Below are positions 37,531-49,065 of a stretch of 64,000 nt of DNA, piece by piece. The DNA lies in contig JANATG010000010.1 in the NCBI GenBank assembly GCA_029449235.1, forward strand, positions 310,001 through 374,000, written 5' to 3'. Made by a program: the position numbers and the translations under genes. The number at the start of each line of letters is the position of its first letter. Within the stretch, counting starts at the first letter, position 1. The notes beneath the pieces are model-generated. The model saw nothing but the letters and a program-made list of their open reading frames with translations, was not told the DNA's origin and ran no database searches. This DNA is from Linnemannia schmuckeri (lineage: Eukaryota > Mortierellomycota > Mortierellomycetes > Mortierellales > Mortierellaceae).

Positions 37531-38050
37531 ATCTCGTCTCTTCCAGAATTATTATTTTAGTGGCAAAACGATCTTTATTTCGTACAGTTTTCTGTAGGCG
37601 GAAAGGGAGGGACAGATTGGCGTCTTTTTTGAAGGATGAGAAGGCGGAAGGAGGGCTCGATTCAGTGGGAGTTCCTCGAGAAGCGATCGTATTAGTCCTT
37701 TGTTTTTACTTTTCAGTCTATTAAAATTCTTGGACAATTTGTGGCGAAATCGTTGGTATGTGATTCAGGTACCGACGGTCGTCAACCTTGTTTCATGCTC
37801 TTCTCTTTGCATTTTTCACTGCGCTCCTTTTCCTTCTCTTTTTTATTGTATTCTTTACCGCGTCCCTTTTCCTTCTCTTCCCCTTCAAACCGAACAGACT
37901 GTTACCACCCGTCAGTTGAAAGTATTTATTCTTCCGCCTTGTTCACAAACACTCCCCGCCCCTTCCTCCTCCTACTTTCCCTCTTATTCCATCTTCCTCG
38001 TTTTTTTCTCTCGCAACCACCTTCCACATCCTCATCAGCAAAAAAAAGAG

Positions 38051-40022
38051 ATGTCGCCACCAAGACAGTTCCCAGCAGAGACTCTCGCCCTCGTCTTTTG
38101 CAACCTCTCACAAAAAGAACTCTACCAATGCATGCTTGTCTCGCATCTCTGGCACGGCGAAGCGCAAACCCAGCTCTACAGCAACGTTACCTTCGACTCG
38201 TTGCAAAAGTCTTACAGCACGAGACTATCAGCTGTCAGGGCCCATAAACACCTCTTCCGTTGAGTTGCCTGGCGGTCCCACGTCTGTGGTGAGACGGTAA
38301 GTCCGGAAATCTTGGACATCCTTCTGGACTACCGTCCAGACGAGCAAATAGTCGGGGCGGCAGGACTACCAACTCCACCAGTAGCACCGAATTCACCGGT
38401 CTCTTACCTCCCTGGACCCAATTGCCTAGCCCTGACGCATCTATCCTATACCGGGAGCAGCTCATCCTGGCAGTTTTTCGAGTCGGTCTTGTGCAGTCTC
38501 ACGTCCCTGGTGTCATTGGATATCCACTTTTTTCAGAGGGCTGAGACCAGGACATAGGAGGGGTACCGAGTTGATATAGGCAAGATCTTGGACGCTCTTG
38601 GTCACCTGAAGCACCACAGTATCATAGGATGGATAGACGAATATGTACCTCCCACGAGAACAGAGCCCAAAGAGGATCACAACAGCCAAGTTGAAGTCGA
38701 GACGAAAAGAGCAAGCACAGGACCAGGAGATCAGTATCGTCTCGAGTCGTTTACTTTCACACCGTACCTGATGGGTCGAGACGACGAGATGCGTCGTTGT
38801 TCTTCAGGAGATTGGGCAACCTGAAGGGGATTGTCATCATGCCAAAGTTGTCACCAGATGGTGTTTTTCAAATGGGTCGACCATATGACTTGGGTCGGGC
38901 TTTGAAGGAGTTTTGTCCAAAACTAGAGTCTGTCGAGACTACGGGTATAATCCCGCTCTGGTTGTTTGATCTACTGATTCTGCCGTATGATCAGTTGTTG
39001 CACCTGAGGTCCTTTGTGGGCGGGTATTCACTGCGAGACGAATCGGTATTGTCTGAAGAGCAAACCATTGAGGCCTTTGAGATGAAGCGAGACCAAATGA
39101 GACAAAGACTCCATGAACAGGAAATTGAAGAGCTGCTGGAGGGTAAAGGTGCGGACCCAATCTTCCCACAGTTGAAGAGGTTGGTTCTTGGAAGGAATCA
39201 TTCACTCTCCGCTCAGGACCTCATCTCATTGGGAGTTCAGGCTCGGTTCTTGACAGTCCTGGACATCCAGATTTCATCTGACCACTTCAGGTACTGGAAG
39301 ATGTATGATGAGGATGAAGAAGCAGCCATCCCACCAGACAGCCAACCAGAAGCCCAATTTAGTTTTTCCTTGCCACCAAACGGGTTTGCGGTCTACGAGC
39401 GAGCGACCTTCGAAGTGAGGCGACTCCGGAACCGACGGGCATTTACCAGTCGAGACCTGATGTTGTTCCTGCAACTCTGTCCCAGCCTTGTTCGTTTTTC
39501 GATGACAAAACACAGCATCTCGTTTGAGGATCACTTGGACGACAAGGCGGCTATTCGACCCTGGGCTTGTGAAGGGACATTGGAGTCTCTCACCATAGGA
39601 TTTGACATTCCAACCAACCAATCCGAGGGTCACAAGCTCGTCTGGAACCACCTGGGACGATTTAAGAAACTGCGTTCGTTGACGTTTGCACGTTCCTCTT
39701 CGCCTTCGACGCCAGGACAGTGCGGGCTGATCCCATCTTTCGATTATGGAGTGAAGACTCTGCTTGCAGGAGAAAGAGAAGGAGGAATGAACGAGACGTT
39801 GGAAGAGACTAGGTGCTTGTCGTCGTGGTGGAAGGTGGACGACCGTAAGGAGATGATGTTGTGGTTCGCGATGTCGTTTCCGAAGCTGCAGGTCCTTGGG
39901 TTGGAATTTCACGAAGCTCACGTGAAGGGAAGAAGCAGGCGCGGTACACTAAGTTCTTGAAGGACGAAGAGGCCAAGAATTGTTCTATCCGTCGGATCTT
40001 TTTCCAGTCGCAATCCTCATAA
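38051..40022 (+). pseudogene. F-box/leucine-rich family pseudogene 3
   Basis: The least damaged broken copy. The F-box (FPAETLALVFCNLSQKELYQ) is intact. In-frame stops are TGA at 38261-38263 and TAG at 38555-38557. A frame change near 38.79 kb joins an FRRLGNLKGIV block to the next 380-residue open stretch (LGRALKEFCPKLESVETTG, LSAQDLISLGVQARFL, WACEGTLESLTIGFD, LGRFKKLRSLTFARSS). A last frame change near 39.93 kb separates the tail FLKDEEAKNCSIRRIFFQSQ. A shortened protein from the downstream open stretch cannot be excluded, but it would lack the F-box. Confidence 0.85.
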
Positions 40023-40184
40023 TTGGTTCATATTTGTTAATGAGAAGAAAGTAAAGTGAGGTATTACCTCATTGTTTTTGAAAGTTTCTTTTTGGTGGCG
40101 AAACACTTTCTTAATTATTTCAGGCACCATCAATTCGTTGTTTCAGCGGATCTAATAAGAGGAAATTCGATTGTTAATGAAATA

Positions 40185-40382
40185 GCGGGTTGGTGCTGGT
40201 ACAGCATACACACGAGATGGTGTTGTGGTTTTGTGAGGTTGATTCCGAAGCTGAGGATGCTGGGATTGGCGCACAATGATGCTGTTGTGAAAGGGGAAGA
40301 GTATTGTGCGTTTTCGTAGGATGATGAAGTAAAGTGGTGCTCAATTGTGGAGGTGTTTGTTGAGTCGCAGCGTTCTTTTTAG
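40185..40382 (+). pseudogene. F-box family 3'-end remnant
   Basis: Only the last roughly 65 codons of a copy survive: LIPKLRMLGLAHNDAVVKGE, an in-frame stop, then DDEVKWCSIVEVFVESQRSF. These match the C-termini of copies 2 and 3. A frame change separates the preceding EMVLWF-like piece. Confidence 0.75.
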
Positions 40383-40710
40383 CCGGTTTGGTCAGGATTA
40401 AAACAAATGAGTGTTGAAATTATTTCCGCCTTTGAATTTTAATGTTTGGTGGCAAACTTCCTTTGTATTGAAGTCATGCACGCATGCGCCGCAGCCAGAC
40501 ACACCGCTGAAAAAAAAAAAAGTTTAAAAAAGCAATTGAACAAACGAATGCTCACTGATCTCTTCCTATTCGTCGTCTTTCCTTCTCTTTTTTGTGATTC
40601 GACTTTCTTTCCCTCGCATCTCTCCACTTGTTCATCCTCCATCCCTTCACCTTTTCCATCTCACGCCCTTTCCTATTCTCATCCACCTTTTCCATTCAGC
40701 ACTACCGGAG

Positions 40711-42870
40711 ATGCAAGAACAACAACAACAAGAACAAGGCCACATTCACTCGCTCTCTCCTCTACCACCAGAAATCCTCTCCTCCATATTCGCCCACCTT
40801 CCCCTCTCCTCCCTCCACTCTTGCACACTCGTCTCTCGTCTGTGGTACCATGAATCAAAACCCCACCTCTTCCGCGCAGAGACCTTCCACCTCAACGGAT
40901 TCCGCCCCCTGTGTCCTTTACCTGGGGGAAGGACAGCTGCATTTCCTGGTCGCCCATACTCGCCGACGTACATTGCAGCCATCAAGGCTAATAAGCGGTA
41001 CCTCCGTTCGGCGACTTGGAGTTGGAGAGAGCGAAGTAATTTCCCGGTAGCCGATGTGCTTGATACGTTGTTTGATTGTCCGAGGGAGTTGTTGCCCTTT
41101 TGTGTAGACGGGGTGGATTCTGTGGACACCTGGGCGGACCTGGATAGAGCCGCTGCTGTTGCCGCTGATACCATTGCCGATAACGATGCTGTTACGACAA
41201 CAACTCCTAGTTCTCCGAAGGTGGTACCGGGCATCCCTCTGGGCCCAAACCGTCCAGCCTTACAGGAGTTCATGTTCGAGGGTCAGGTCAGGTCAATGTG
41301 GCTGTTCGAAACGACGATCTACAACCTACCAACGTTGACATCGCTGGATATCCAGCTAGAGTGGTATTGTCCTGACCGCCCTAGGTCTGTGTGTCTTGAC
41401 ATCGACATGATCTTGGACGCTTTACCAAGGCTCAAGTCTCTTGTTATTGACGGGCATTGGCACACTTTCGCCGACAACAGTCCTTCCTCCAAATCAACAA
41501 CAATAACAGCAGCAACAACAACAACAACAACATTAAAAGAGATGACAGTGCAGCTACATCCCCTTGAATCGTTCAAATTTTTACCCCTCCTGATGATGCG
41601 AAGCACAGCCAACACACTTGCAACGTTTCGACGGCTCGGGAACTTGAAGTCCATCATCATAAACTCTAAAGACACCTATTACGATCCTGTCGCCCGTCAG
41701 GCACAACCGGGTGAGTTTGGACAGATCCTGCGACGGTACTGTCCGAAGATTGAGCGTCTCGAGACCACTGGTTCCTTGGCCCTTTGGCTTTGCCGTCTAC
41801 CCCCGTTTTCTGCTGCATGCGAGGATATCCGCTCGCAAGCCAGCTCGGGAACAGGAGTCGGAACAGGAACAGGGGCGGGAGGGTCAGATGAGGAACTCGA
41901 CATTATGTTGGCACACCAAGAATGGGAGGATGTCATAACAAATTATAAAGAGACGACGCTGTTCCTCCCACAATTGAAGGCCTTGATTGTACGGGGGTAC
42001 CAAACCTTAGGGGCTCAGGATTTGTTTGCACTCGCGGCGAGCCGTTCCCAGTTCTTGACACATCTCGAGATTGGTCCTGGCATTTACTGGAATAATGCCT
42101 TTGATCTCCTCCAAGACACCCGTATCTACCCTTCCTCATCCTCCTCTGTCGAGGGGATCGACCAGATCACAGTTTATCCGCCTGGACCGTTGACGAGTAG
42201 TGAGATGCGATGGATGAGGAGACGAAGGGTGTGTACGAATCTCGATTACCAGCGGGTCTTGGAGACCTGTTCCTCTCTTCGAGTCGTTTCCCTCCCTGGC
42301 AGCATCCCCTTCCAACATATGGTCGATGACTTTTCTGATACTAACGGAGTGGAGGCAAGGTCAACGCGCAGCTGGGCGTGTGAGGGGACGATAGAGACGC
42401 TCACAGTAGGGTTCTTGCTGTCGACAGCTCGTAGGGATGACCATCGTCTGATCTGGCGCCATCTCGGCCGGCTCTCCAAACTCCGCTGTTTGACCTTGAC
42501 ACGTTCGAACCTGATCCCGTCCCTCGACTTTGGGATCGCCGAGCTCGTTGGTCGCGATTATTCACAACACAACAACGACGCGCCCCGCGAAGCGGAAGGA
42601 GAAAGACAAAAAGTGAGAGGGGGAGACGGCTTGCTGCAGCTGCGGAAGGAGAACCCAACGCTCGAAAAACTCCATTCTTTAGGTATCGCATGGGGAGTCG
42701 ATGACCGGGCGACGACGCACTGGTTCGCAAGATCGTTCCCGAACCTTCAGACGGTCGGGCTGGGCTTCCGGTGGGGGACAGATCAGCATAAGCGTGTACA
42801 GGGATGGTTGGATGAGGTTGGGTGTTCTTTTGAGTTGGAGTTTACCAATGATAGCTTTCGATGTAAATGA
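40711..42870 (+). CDS. Intact F-box/leucine-rich protein, 719 residues
   Basis: The only full-length member of the tandem family. The F-box lies at about residues 15-58 (LPPEILSSIFAHLPLSSLHS, then LVSRLWYHESKPHLF). After a low-complexity linker come leucine-rich repeat-like strands (LPTLTSLDIQ, LPRLKSLVID, FRRLGNLKSIIIN, GQILRRYCPKIERLETTGSL, LFALAASRSQFLTHLEIG). A C-terminal half carries WACEGTIETLTVGF, HLGRLSKLRCLTLTRSNLIPSL and a final DDRATTHWFARSFPNLQTVG. It probably serves as a substrate receptor in an SCF ubiquitin ligase; the target is unknown. The ATG at 40711 is preferred over an earlier in-frame ATG at 40594 because the F-box follows it directly and upstream sequence is CT-rich leader. 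No intron is needed. Confidence 0.88.
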   Translation: MQEQQQQEQGHIHSLSPLPPEILSSIFAHLPLSSLHSCTLVSRLWYHESKPHLFRAETFHLNGFRPLCPLPGGRTAAFPGRPYSPTYIAAIKANKRYLRSATWSWRERSNFPVADVLDTLFDCPRELLPFCVDGVDSVDTWADLDRAAAVAADTIADNDAVTTTTPSSPKVVPGIPLGPNRPALQEFMFEGQVRSMWLFETTIYNLPTLTSLDIQLEWYCPDRPRSVCLDIDMILDALPRLKSLVIDGHWHTFADNSPSSKSTTITAATTTTTTLKEMTVQLHPLESFKFLPLLMMRSTANTLATFRRLGNLKSIIINSKDTYYDPVARQAQPGEFGQILRRYCPKIERLETTGSLALWLCRLPPFSAACEDIRSQASSGTGVGTGTGAGGSDEELDIMLAHQEWEDVITNYKETTLFLPQLKALIVRGYQTLGAQDLFALAASRSQFLTHLEIGPGIYWNNAFDLLQDTRIYPSSSSSVEGIDQITVYPPGPLTSSEMRWMRRRRVCTNLDYQRVLETCSSLRVVSLPGSIPFQHMVDDFSDTNGVEARSTRSWACEGTIETLTVGFLLSTARRDDHRLIWRHLGRLSKLRCLTLTRSNLIPSLDFGIAELVGRDYSQHNNDAPREAEGERQKVRGGDGLLQLRKENPTLEKLHSLGIAWGVDDRATTHWFARSFPNLQTVGLGFRWGTDQHKRVQGWLDEVGCSFELEFTNDSFRCK

Positions 42871-43167
42871 CAGAGAATGTGATTATCTTGGAGAATACGA
42901 TTTATTTGGCATTGAAATAAATGCATTTGGATTTACAAGTAGAAACAAAAAAAAGGGGGGGGGGGGGAGAAGGCGTGGGGCTATAGACAGGGAAAGAGTT
43001 ATATGGTACACGGGTATTTCTGGCAGGAGTGATTAAGAACGCAGTAAAATTATATGAACAGAGGGGGATGTTGGTCCTCTTCAAAGAAGAGGCCAACGGT
43101 CGGGTCTAAATCACCATCTCAGCAAATGGATGTGTCAGTCATCCCAGACAGAGTATTGCGGTACCTG

Positions 43168-44743
43168 TCACTGTGACTCCGTGGTCGTAGTAGTTGTCGC
43201 CGTCGTTGTAGCAGCAGCGGCTGCGGTAGTAGTTGTTGTTAGGCTCGCGGTTCCTTCTTCCAGGGTCCTTGGATCAACAGCATTTCCTGCAGCAGCTCCA
43301 GCTCCAGCTCTAGAGCTTGTCTCTGCGGTTTCAGGGGCGGTTCCAGCAGCTGAATCCTGAGGGCTGTCGGAAGAAGAAGAAGAGGATCTGGGGTAGGCAC
43401 AAGGGAACATGAGTCGGAGGAGGGTCATGGGCGGGCCTTCGGAGTTCATCAGGTGTGGCATCTCGGTCATAACCCACTTCCTGTGCATCCACACACAAAA
43501 GAATCCGTAGCATTGGATCAGTAACTATTGTTGACAAGCAGACCACAAATGCGCAAGGGGAGAAGTTAATAATACAGATATATTGTTGTCATGACGGGAA
43601 AAGAAAGAATGAATGAAGGGAAGAGGAAGAGAAGGCACTCGAGACGCAAAAAAAAAACGTACGATGAGGAAGCTGATAGCGTAGTGCCGAATGATTTGAG
43701 CATCGTCCAAGGAGTTGAGATCTTGAAAGATAACGCCCAAGGTCGTGTGCAGAAACTCGAACGCCGTGTCCAGTCCGAACAAGATGTTGTACTTGCCCAT
43801 CCATCGCAGATTGAACTATTCACACATACACATACACATACACATAAAAACGAGAAAGTTAACATGCAGGTCCTCTCAAATAAAAAAATCTTAAAAAAAG
43901 GATAGGTCAAAGAAAAGCCGCCATTTGCTGTACCTTGAGGTTGGCGCGAAATCCAACAATGGCCTTTAGGGTCATGAACAACAACCAGAGCGCATAGGCA
44001 TACTGCGCAACCAGATAGGCGAGATCTTTCCGAGACTGCCGGATGGCGCCATCAGGGAACGTTGTTATCGCTGTCGGGGCGAGGTTTTGGGCCTGCTTGG
44101 CAAAGAAGGTGACGCTCTTGCAAAAGTCCAGAAAGATAATTAGCAGGACCTATTTTGAGAGGCATTAAGTAATGAGGAGAGGCGTGTGAGTGAAGGGCGA
44201 TGCAAACACTGAGGGTTTGGTAGTATGGTGACATGATATGTATGAGTTGGAAGGAAATGAGGAGCGCCATGGCCGCTTTTGCTTATCGATCGGATGAATG
44301 CAAATTGAACAACTTTCCTTCTTTCCCTGACCTAACCTGACCTGCCTAGCCCTGTTGTTTTCCTCTTACCAACGTGTTTGAGTCTAGACTTTTTTCCCTT
44401 TCCTTTCATGGGCGTATCAGTAACCACAATGTACAATCTATTAAGACCCTCCTCCTCATGAAGAACAAATCCCATGTTCACAGACACGCACGCACAGCGC
44501 ACAGAACCCTTCTTTTTTACTGGTAAACTAAACAAACCTTTACAAAAACTCAACAAAGAGCTCAGGTAAGAAAAGAACAAAAGCTGACCAGAGCGGATGA
44601 ATGATCGATCAGCGCATGGAAACAATAAGCCTGCACCGAGGATTACAAAAGAATAACAGTAGGAAGTTGTTTGTTGGACTTACACCTTGAGTGAGAGGGA
44701 TGAAGAAGAGCACATTGGAATGAAACCGACGGACTTGTACCAT
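43168..44743 (-). CDS. Small membrane protein of unknown family
   Basis: Four exons fit in phase on the minus strand: 44743-44684, 44149-43934, 43815-43663 and 43476-43168, giving 245 residues. Two hydrophobic stretches are likely membrane spans (residues 10-29, NVLFFIPLTQGVLLIIFLDF; and near 67-88, LVAQYAYALWLLFMTLKAIV). A third, weaker one precedes residue 143. The C-terminal 75 residues are Ser/Ala/Thr-rich and likely disordered. The last junction is ambiguous: an acceptor 4 nt upstream would give a different, shorter tail ending FSCWNRP. I do not recognise the family. The exon phases and strong donors support a real gene. Confidence 0.6.
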
Positions 44744-47083
44744 GATGGATATGGGTATTTTCTCTACTTTTCTTCAGCTGAAAAAAGTTTCAAAGATCGT
44801 ATGGCAATGGGGTTGCTGAGGGGTTCGAGAAGAAGGAGGCTAGTTCCTTTTGTGAAAGAGGTGTTGTGTGTTGTGTGTACGCGTTCGTTATGTTGTAATC
44901 CTTGGTTGTTGGCGTCAATGTTCCACTTCCACCTGGGAATTGCAAAAAAGGGTTTTCAAGACAAGGAGTTGAAAGGAAAGCCGTTGAAAAAGGAAAGATT
45001 GATTTTTGCGGGGTTGGGTTTGGGTGGGTGGGTCAAGAAGAAAGGGAGGAAGGAAGGAATAAAATAAGTGAATTAACGTGCAACACCCCCTTTGCGAAGA
45101 CAAAGTAAAAAGGGTTCTAAATCGTGGGTAAAAGGGTAAAAGCAGGAAGAAGAAAGAAAGAAGAAAGAAGGAGGGAAAAGAAGAGAGGGTTTCCCTCGAG
45201 GGTTCTTTTTCTTAGAAAAGAGAAGAAAAAGAATAAAATAATCCGAGTGGGAACAGTCGGGCTTGTTTGAAATACACCGACGAGGAGAAAGTGTCGTGGT
45301 TTTAAAAAAGTATGAAATCGTTGCTATTCAGGGACGAGAAAGACTCATTCAACGTCAACGAGGAATGGTCGAAATGAATGGAGAATCCGAAAAACTGTCG
45401 GAATCCCCACTTTTTGTCAAACAGTGAATCCCGGCGCGCGGCTCTGCTGAAAAGAAAGAACAATAAGAGCAAAAAAGAACGAAGGGAAAAAAAGTGGAGA
45501 GTGTGTATTCTTCCCTGGGTCTATCGATGAAAGAGGAATGAGAGGTGAAGAATGTGATGGATATGGGTGGGAAATGAATGAGAACTTGGGTAAGGGTGGG
45601 GACGATTGTGGACAGGCGGAAGGAGAAAGAAAGAAGGAAGAGGAAGGAAGAAACAGTAGAGGAATAAACAAAAGAAACAAGATAAAGAAATGCCTTTCGT
45701 TGTTGTAATCGGCCCGCTGGTCGTCAACTTCACCTTCTTGTACACCTTTTTTTCGATCACAGCAAATAGACGCTAATGACGATTAGGGAGGAAAGGGCGT
45801 AAGGGTTTATCCCCCTACGTCGCATGTAGAAGCACTGAGGAAAGGCTGGGTGAACAAGAGAAAGAAAAGATTGTGTGTGTGTGTTTGCAAACATGCGTAC
45901 ATGTCTCCTCTCTTCACTCCCTCCCTCCACTTTTGTCACACTCGTCCCATATCTCACCCAATTGCCATGAGGGTGGGTGAGAAGGGTGAAGGTTTGATAT
46001 GGAGTCGTCGTCTTTGGTTTACCCCGCAAAAATCATAATCGAGTAAGAACACAAACAAGCACCATCGAAACTCTGTTTATGAACATTTGGCAGATTTTTT
46101 TATTATGGATGGAAGAAGTAAGATGAGGGAAGACTCATATTCCATCTCCCTTCACTCGCTCATTCTCGTTGATAGCACAGTGCAGGTTCAATTGCTTGAA
46201 GTCTTTCTTGAACAAAAACATCTAAAAACGAGGTGTCATCACCATCAATACGTGTTTTTCCATGCTAGTGCCGGCGTGCGAACTGAGTAAGCATGGAGAC
46301 AAAAGGGAACGAGACGGCATTTTTTACCCCAGGTTTTCCCCTAAAAGGGAATCGACCGAGGAAGAAATCTTGCTTGCTGCATCAAGGTTTGCCACTTGTC
46401 CCTCGTCTTGGTCGGATCACACGCTCACAAGGGTTGAAGGGTTGGAAGCACAAAGAACGTTTCCCTCTCTCTCTCTCTTTCTCGCTGTGTACTCGTGTCC
46501 TCGTCACACACAACACATAAACAAAAAAACATACCGACCGACCGCAACAATAACAACATATTCCTTTCGAGCATCAGGAAAACGCAGCTTAAATTCGATC
46601 CAAACAACACAATGTCAACAACAACAAAGGACAAACAAAAGGCGGGCAACCTGGTTCTGTTGTTGTTCTAGTTTGTTGTCATTCTTCTTGATATCGATCA
46701 TGAAGCAGACTGTACACACACATGTCATGAGGACCTTCCTTTGAGCAATTGAGAAACGACGGGCATAAATGCAAACAGGTTCATGCTATAGGCTTTACAA
46801 ATCGTTTCTCGTTTCAAAATTTCTCGCATTACCTTTTTCTCACCTATCCGACGAAATGAGCAGCTCAACCATTTTGCACATATCGCGTCTGTCTATGGGT
46901 CACTGTGCTAGAACGCTCCGTTCCTTTTTATATTTATATTCTTTGCTGGTGTTTTGGTTGTTTGATGTGTTTCAAGATATTAAGAAAATGAAAACGATAA
47001 AATAAATACTACATGCTTATTAATTTTAAGAATGCATGTCTACGACTCCTCCAATGTCCTCTTTGCTGCCTCACTATAACATT
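44744..47083. other. Intergenic region between the membrane-protein gene and the Pkr1-domain gene
   Basis: About 2.3 kb, purine-rich near 45.1-45.7 kb on the + strand (pyrimidine-rich leader of the minus-strand gene). Open frames of up to 160 codons on the + strand look random and match nothing I know. Confidence 0.5.
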
Positions 47084-49065
47084 CTAAACATCCTTGCGCT
47101 CATCAATCTTCATGGTTTCCATCTCGCGCAAAAACCTAAATCAATATTGGCAACAACAAGAAGGATGCAAAAAAAGGTCAGCAAACAAGGCAAAGAGGAA
47201 AGACAAAGAAGTTTAGAAGATGAAGCAGAGGAGATGACCTACCACTGAACGGTGACAAAGAGGGCGACGGCAATACCGGTGAGGGCGATGACATGTCCGT
47301 TACCGCCAGAAGCAAAGATCAAGAAGCCCAGTGACAAGAACAGAGCCACAAAGACGACGTTCAACATCTTGACAAGGCCAGGGTTGACACCCTTCTCAAA
47401 GATCGACGAGATCGTGCCTCCAACCATATCCGAGGGTCCGTCCTTCTGGACCATCTTTGAGGACTCTGACTCCTTGGCAGCAGCGACCTCCTCAAAGGTC
47501 AGTTCCGTAACTGGAGCAGCAACAGCCTCCGAAGCGATCGACTCTACTTTGGCAGCAACCTTCTTAGCCTTACGCTTGGTCAGCTTGGGAGTCGACACCT
47601 CTGCAGAAGAGAGAGAAGAGTCCTGCTCCTTCTCAGCAGACACAGCAACTGGGGTAGGGAGAGGGACGGGAGTAGAAGCGACAGCAGCAGCAGCAGCCTT
47701 CTTGGCCTTCTTGCCTTCCAGACGAGGCGAGTTGGCGGCAGAGGTGTTGTTGGAATTGGACTTTTTCTTCTTCTTTCCACCGAGCTTAGCCTTGGCAGCA
47801 GCCTTGGCCAAGGCGGCAGCGCGCTCCTCCTGCTCCTGCTCCTGCCTTGATCGCTCCTCCTCTGAAATCTCCTCTTCGTCGCTATCTTGCTCTGCGATGT
47901 CATCCTGCTGAAGAACGTAAATGGGCATGCTGGTGTTGATCCCAACGGTGGCTGTGGACGACCCTTGGTTAGATGAGCGGGTCTTGCGGCCCTTCTTGGC
48001 CTTGGACTGCTCCTGCCACTCGTCGATCTCGTCCTGATCCTCGAAACTATCGCCCTCGGACTCTTTTGCGTTCTCCTCCTCGGTGATCTGATCGGCGATC
48101 CTCTGTGCTTCTGCTGCAGCTTCGGCTTCTGCAGCGGCATGAGCGGCCGCGATGGCGGCATCTCTCTCTGCCTGATCCCTCTGTGCTTGCTCCTGCTCCT
48201 GTTGGAGCCTCTGCTGCTCCTTCAATTGAGCGTCCCTCTCCTTAGTCTCTTTCTCCTTCTTCTTCTTGGCATCCTTCTTTTCCTTCTGTGCGGCAGCCTC
48301 CTTCTCCTTCTCAATCTTGGCCTGTGCTTCCTTCTCCTGCTCGCGCTTGAGTTGTTCCTGAAGCTGATGCTGACGCTCCTGCTCCTGCTTCAATAATTCC
48401 TCCTGGGTATGTTGATCAGCTTCCTCCTGAGCAGCAGCAGCGGCGGCGGCAGCAGCAGCAGCAGTGGCGGCGGCCTCCTTCAGTTTCTCTTTCTGCAGCT
48501 CCTGCTCTTCCAGTTCAGCCTGCTCCTGAGCGATCCTCGACTTTTCCTCCTCCTGTTCCTGAGCGATCCGCTCAACAATCTTGTCGGCATCCTCAGCATC
48601 CTCAGTATCCTGGAGCAGATCAAAGTAACTGGAGGTCGAGACGCCGATCGAGGCGTTAGGGCGTCTGGTCTGGGTATCGGCAGCGATTTTGCTGACGCGG
48701 GCCATCTGCTTCTTGGAGACCACGGGCTGGAACTCGTCTGTGCCAAAGATCTGCTTCTTTTTCTTCTTGGAGGCCTTTTCTGTTGTCGTGAACTCTTCTG
48801 CTACTAGCACTGGTGCTGGCGATGTTGTTGTTGTTGTTGTTGTTGTTGCTTCTTGTTGTTGTGGGATGATGGTGTCATCGACGGCGGATGTAGGGACGAT
48901 CTGATCCTCTTGAGGTTGGATGGAGGTTAATCCTTGGCGGGCAGATGATGATGACTTGTCCTTGAGAGAGGAAGAGGAGGATGAGGAAGAGACGACCTGC
49001 CAGCCGTCGTCGTCGTCCTCGACGGTCTCGTGGTATCCGTAGGGCGTGTTCTTGGATGCAGCCAT
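47084..49065 (-). CDS. Long charged protein with C-terminal Pkr1-type V-ATPase assembly domain
   Basis: Exons 49065-47243 and 47135-47084 give 624 residues. The second exon adds only 17 codons, ending FLREMETMKIDERKDV. The last 77 residues match Pkr1, a small ER membrane protein needed to assemble the V-ATPase Vo sector: SSIFEKGVNPGLVKMLNVVF, a first membrane span, GNGHVIAL, then a second span ending VTVQWF. Typical Pkr1 is about 80-120 residues. Here a 550-residue extension precedes it, with an acidic DDDDGW start, a conserved-looking FGTDEFQPVVSKKQMARVSK block, and a long Glu/Gln/Lys/Ala helix or coiled coil (about 165-395). A Lys/Ala-rich linker follows. The extension is in the same open frame as the domain. 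The start MAASKNTPYGYHE is chosen because upstream in-frame sequence is CT-rich leader. Confidence 0.85.

Noticed and set aside
46262..46744. 160-codon open frame on the plus strand
   Set aside because: No family resemblance. Its second half is low-complexity Thr/Gln/Ser and Leu/Phe sequence typical of chance translation.
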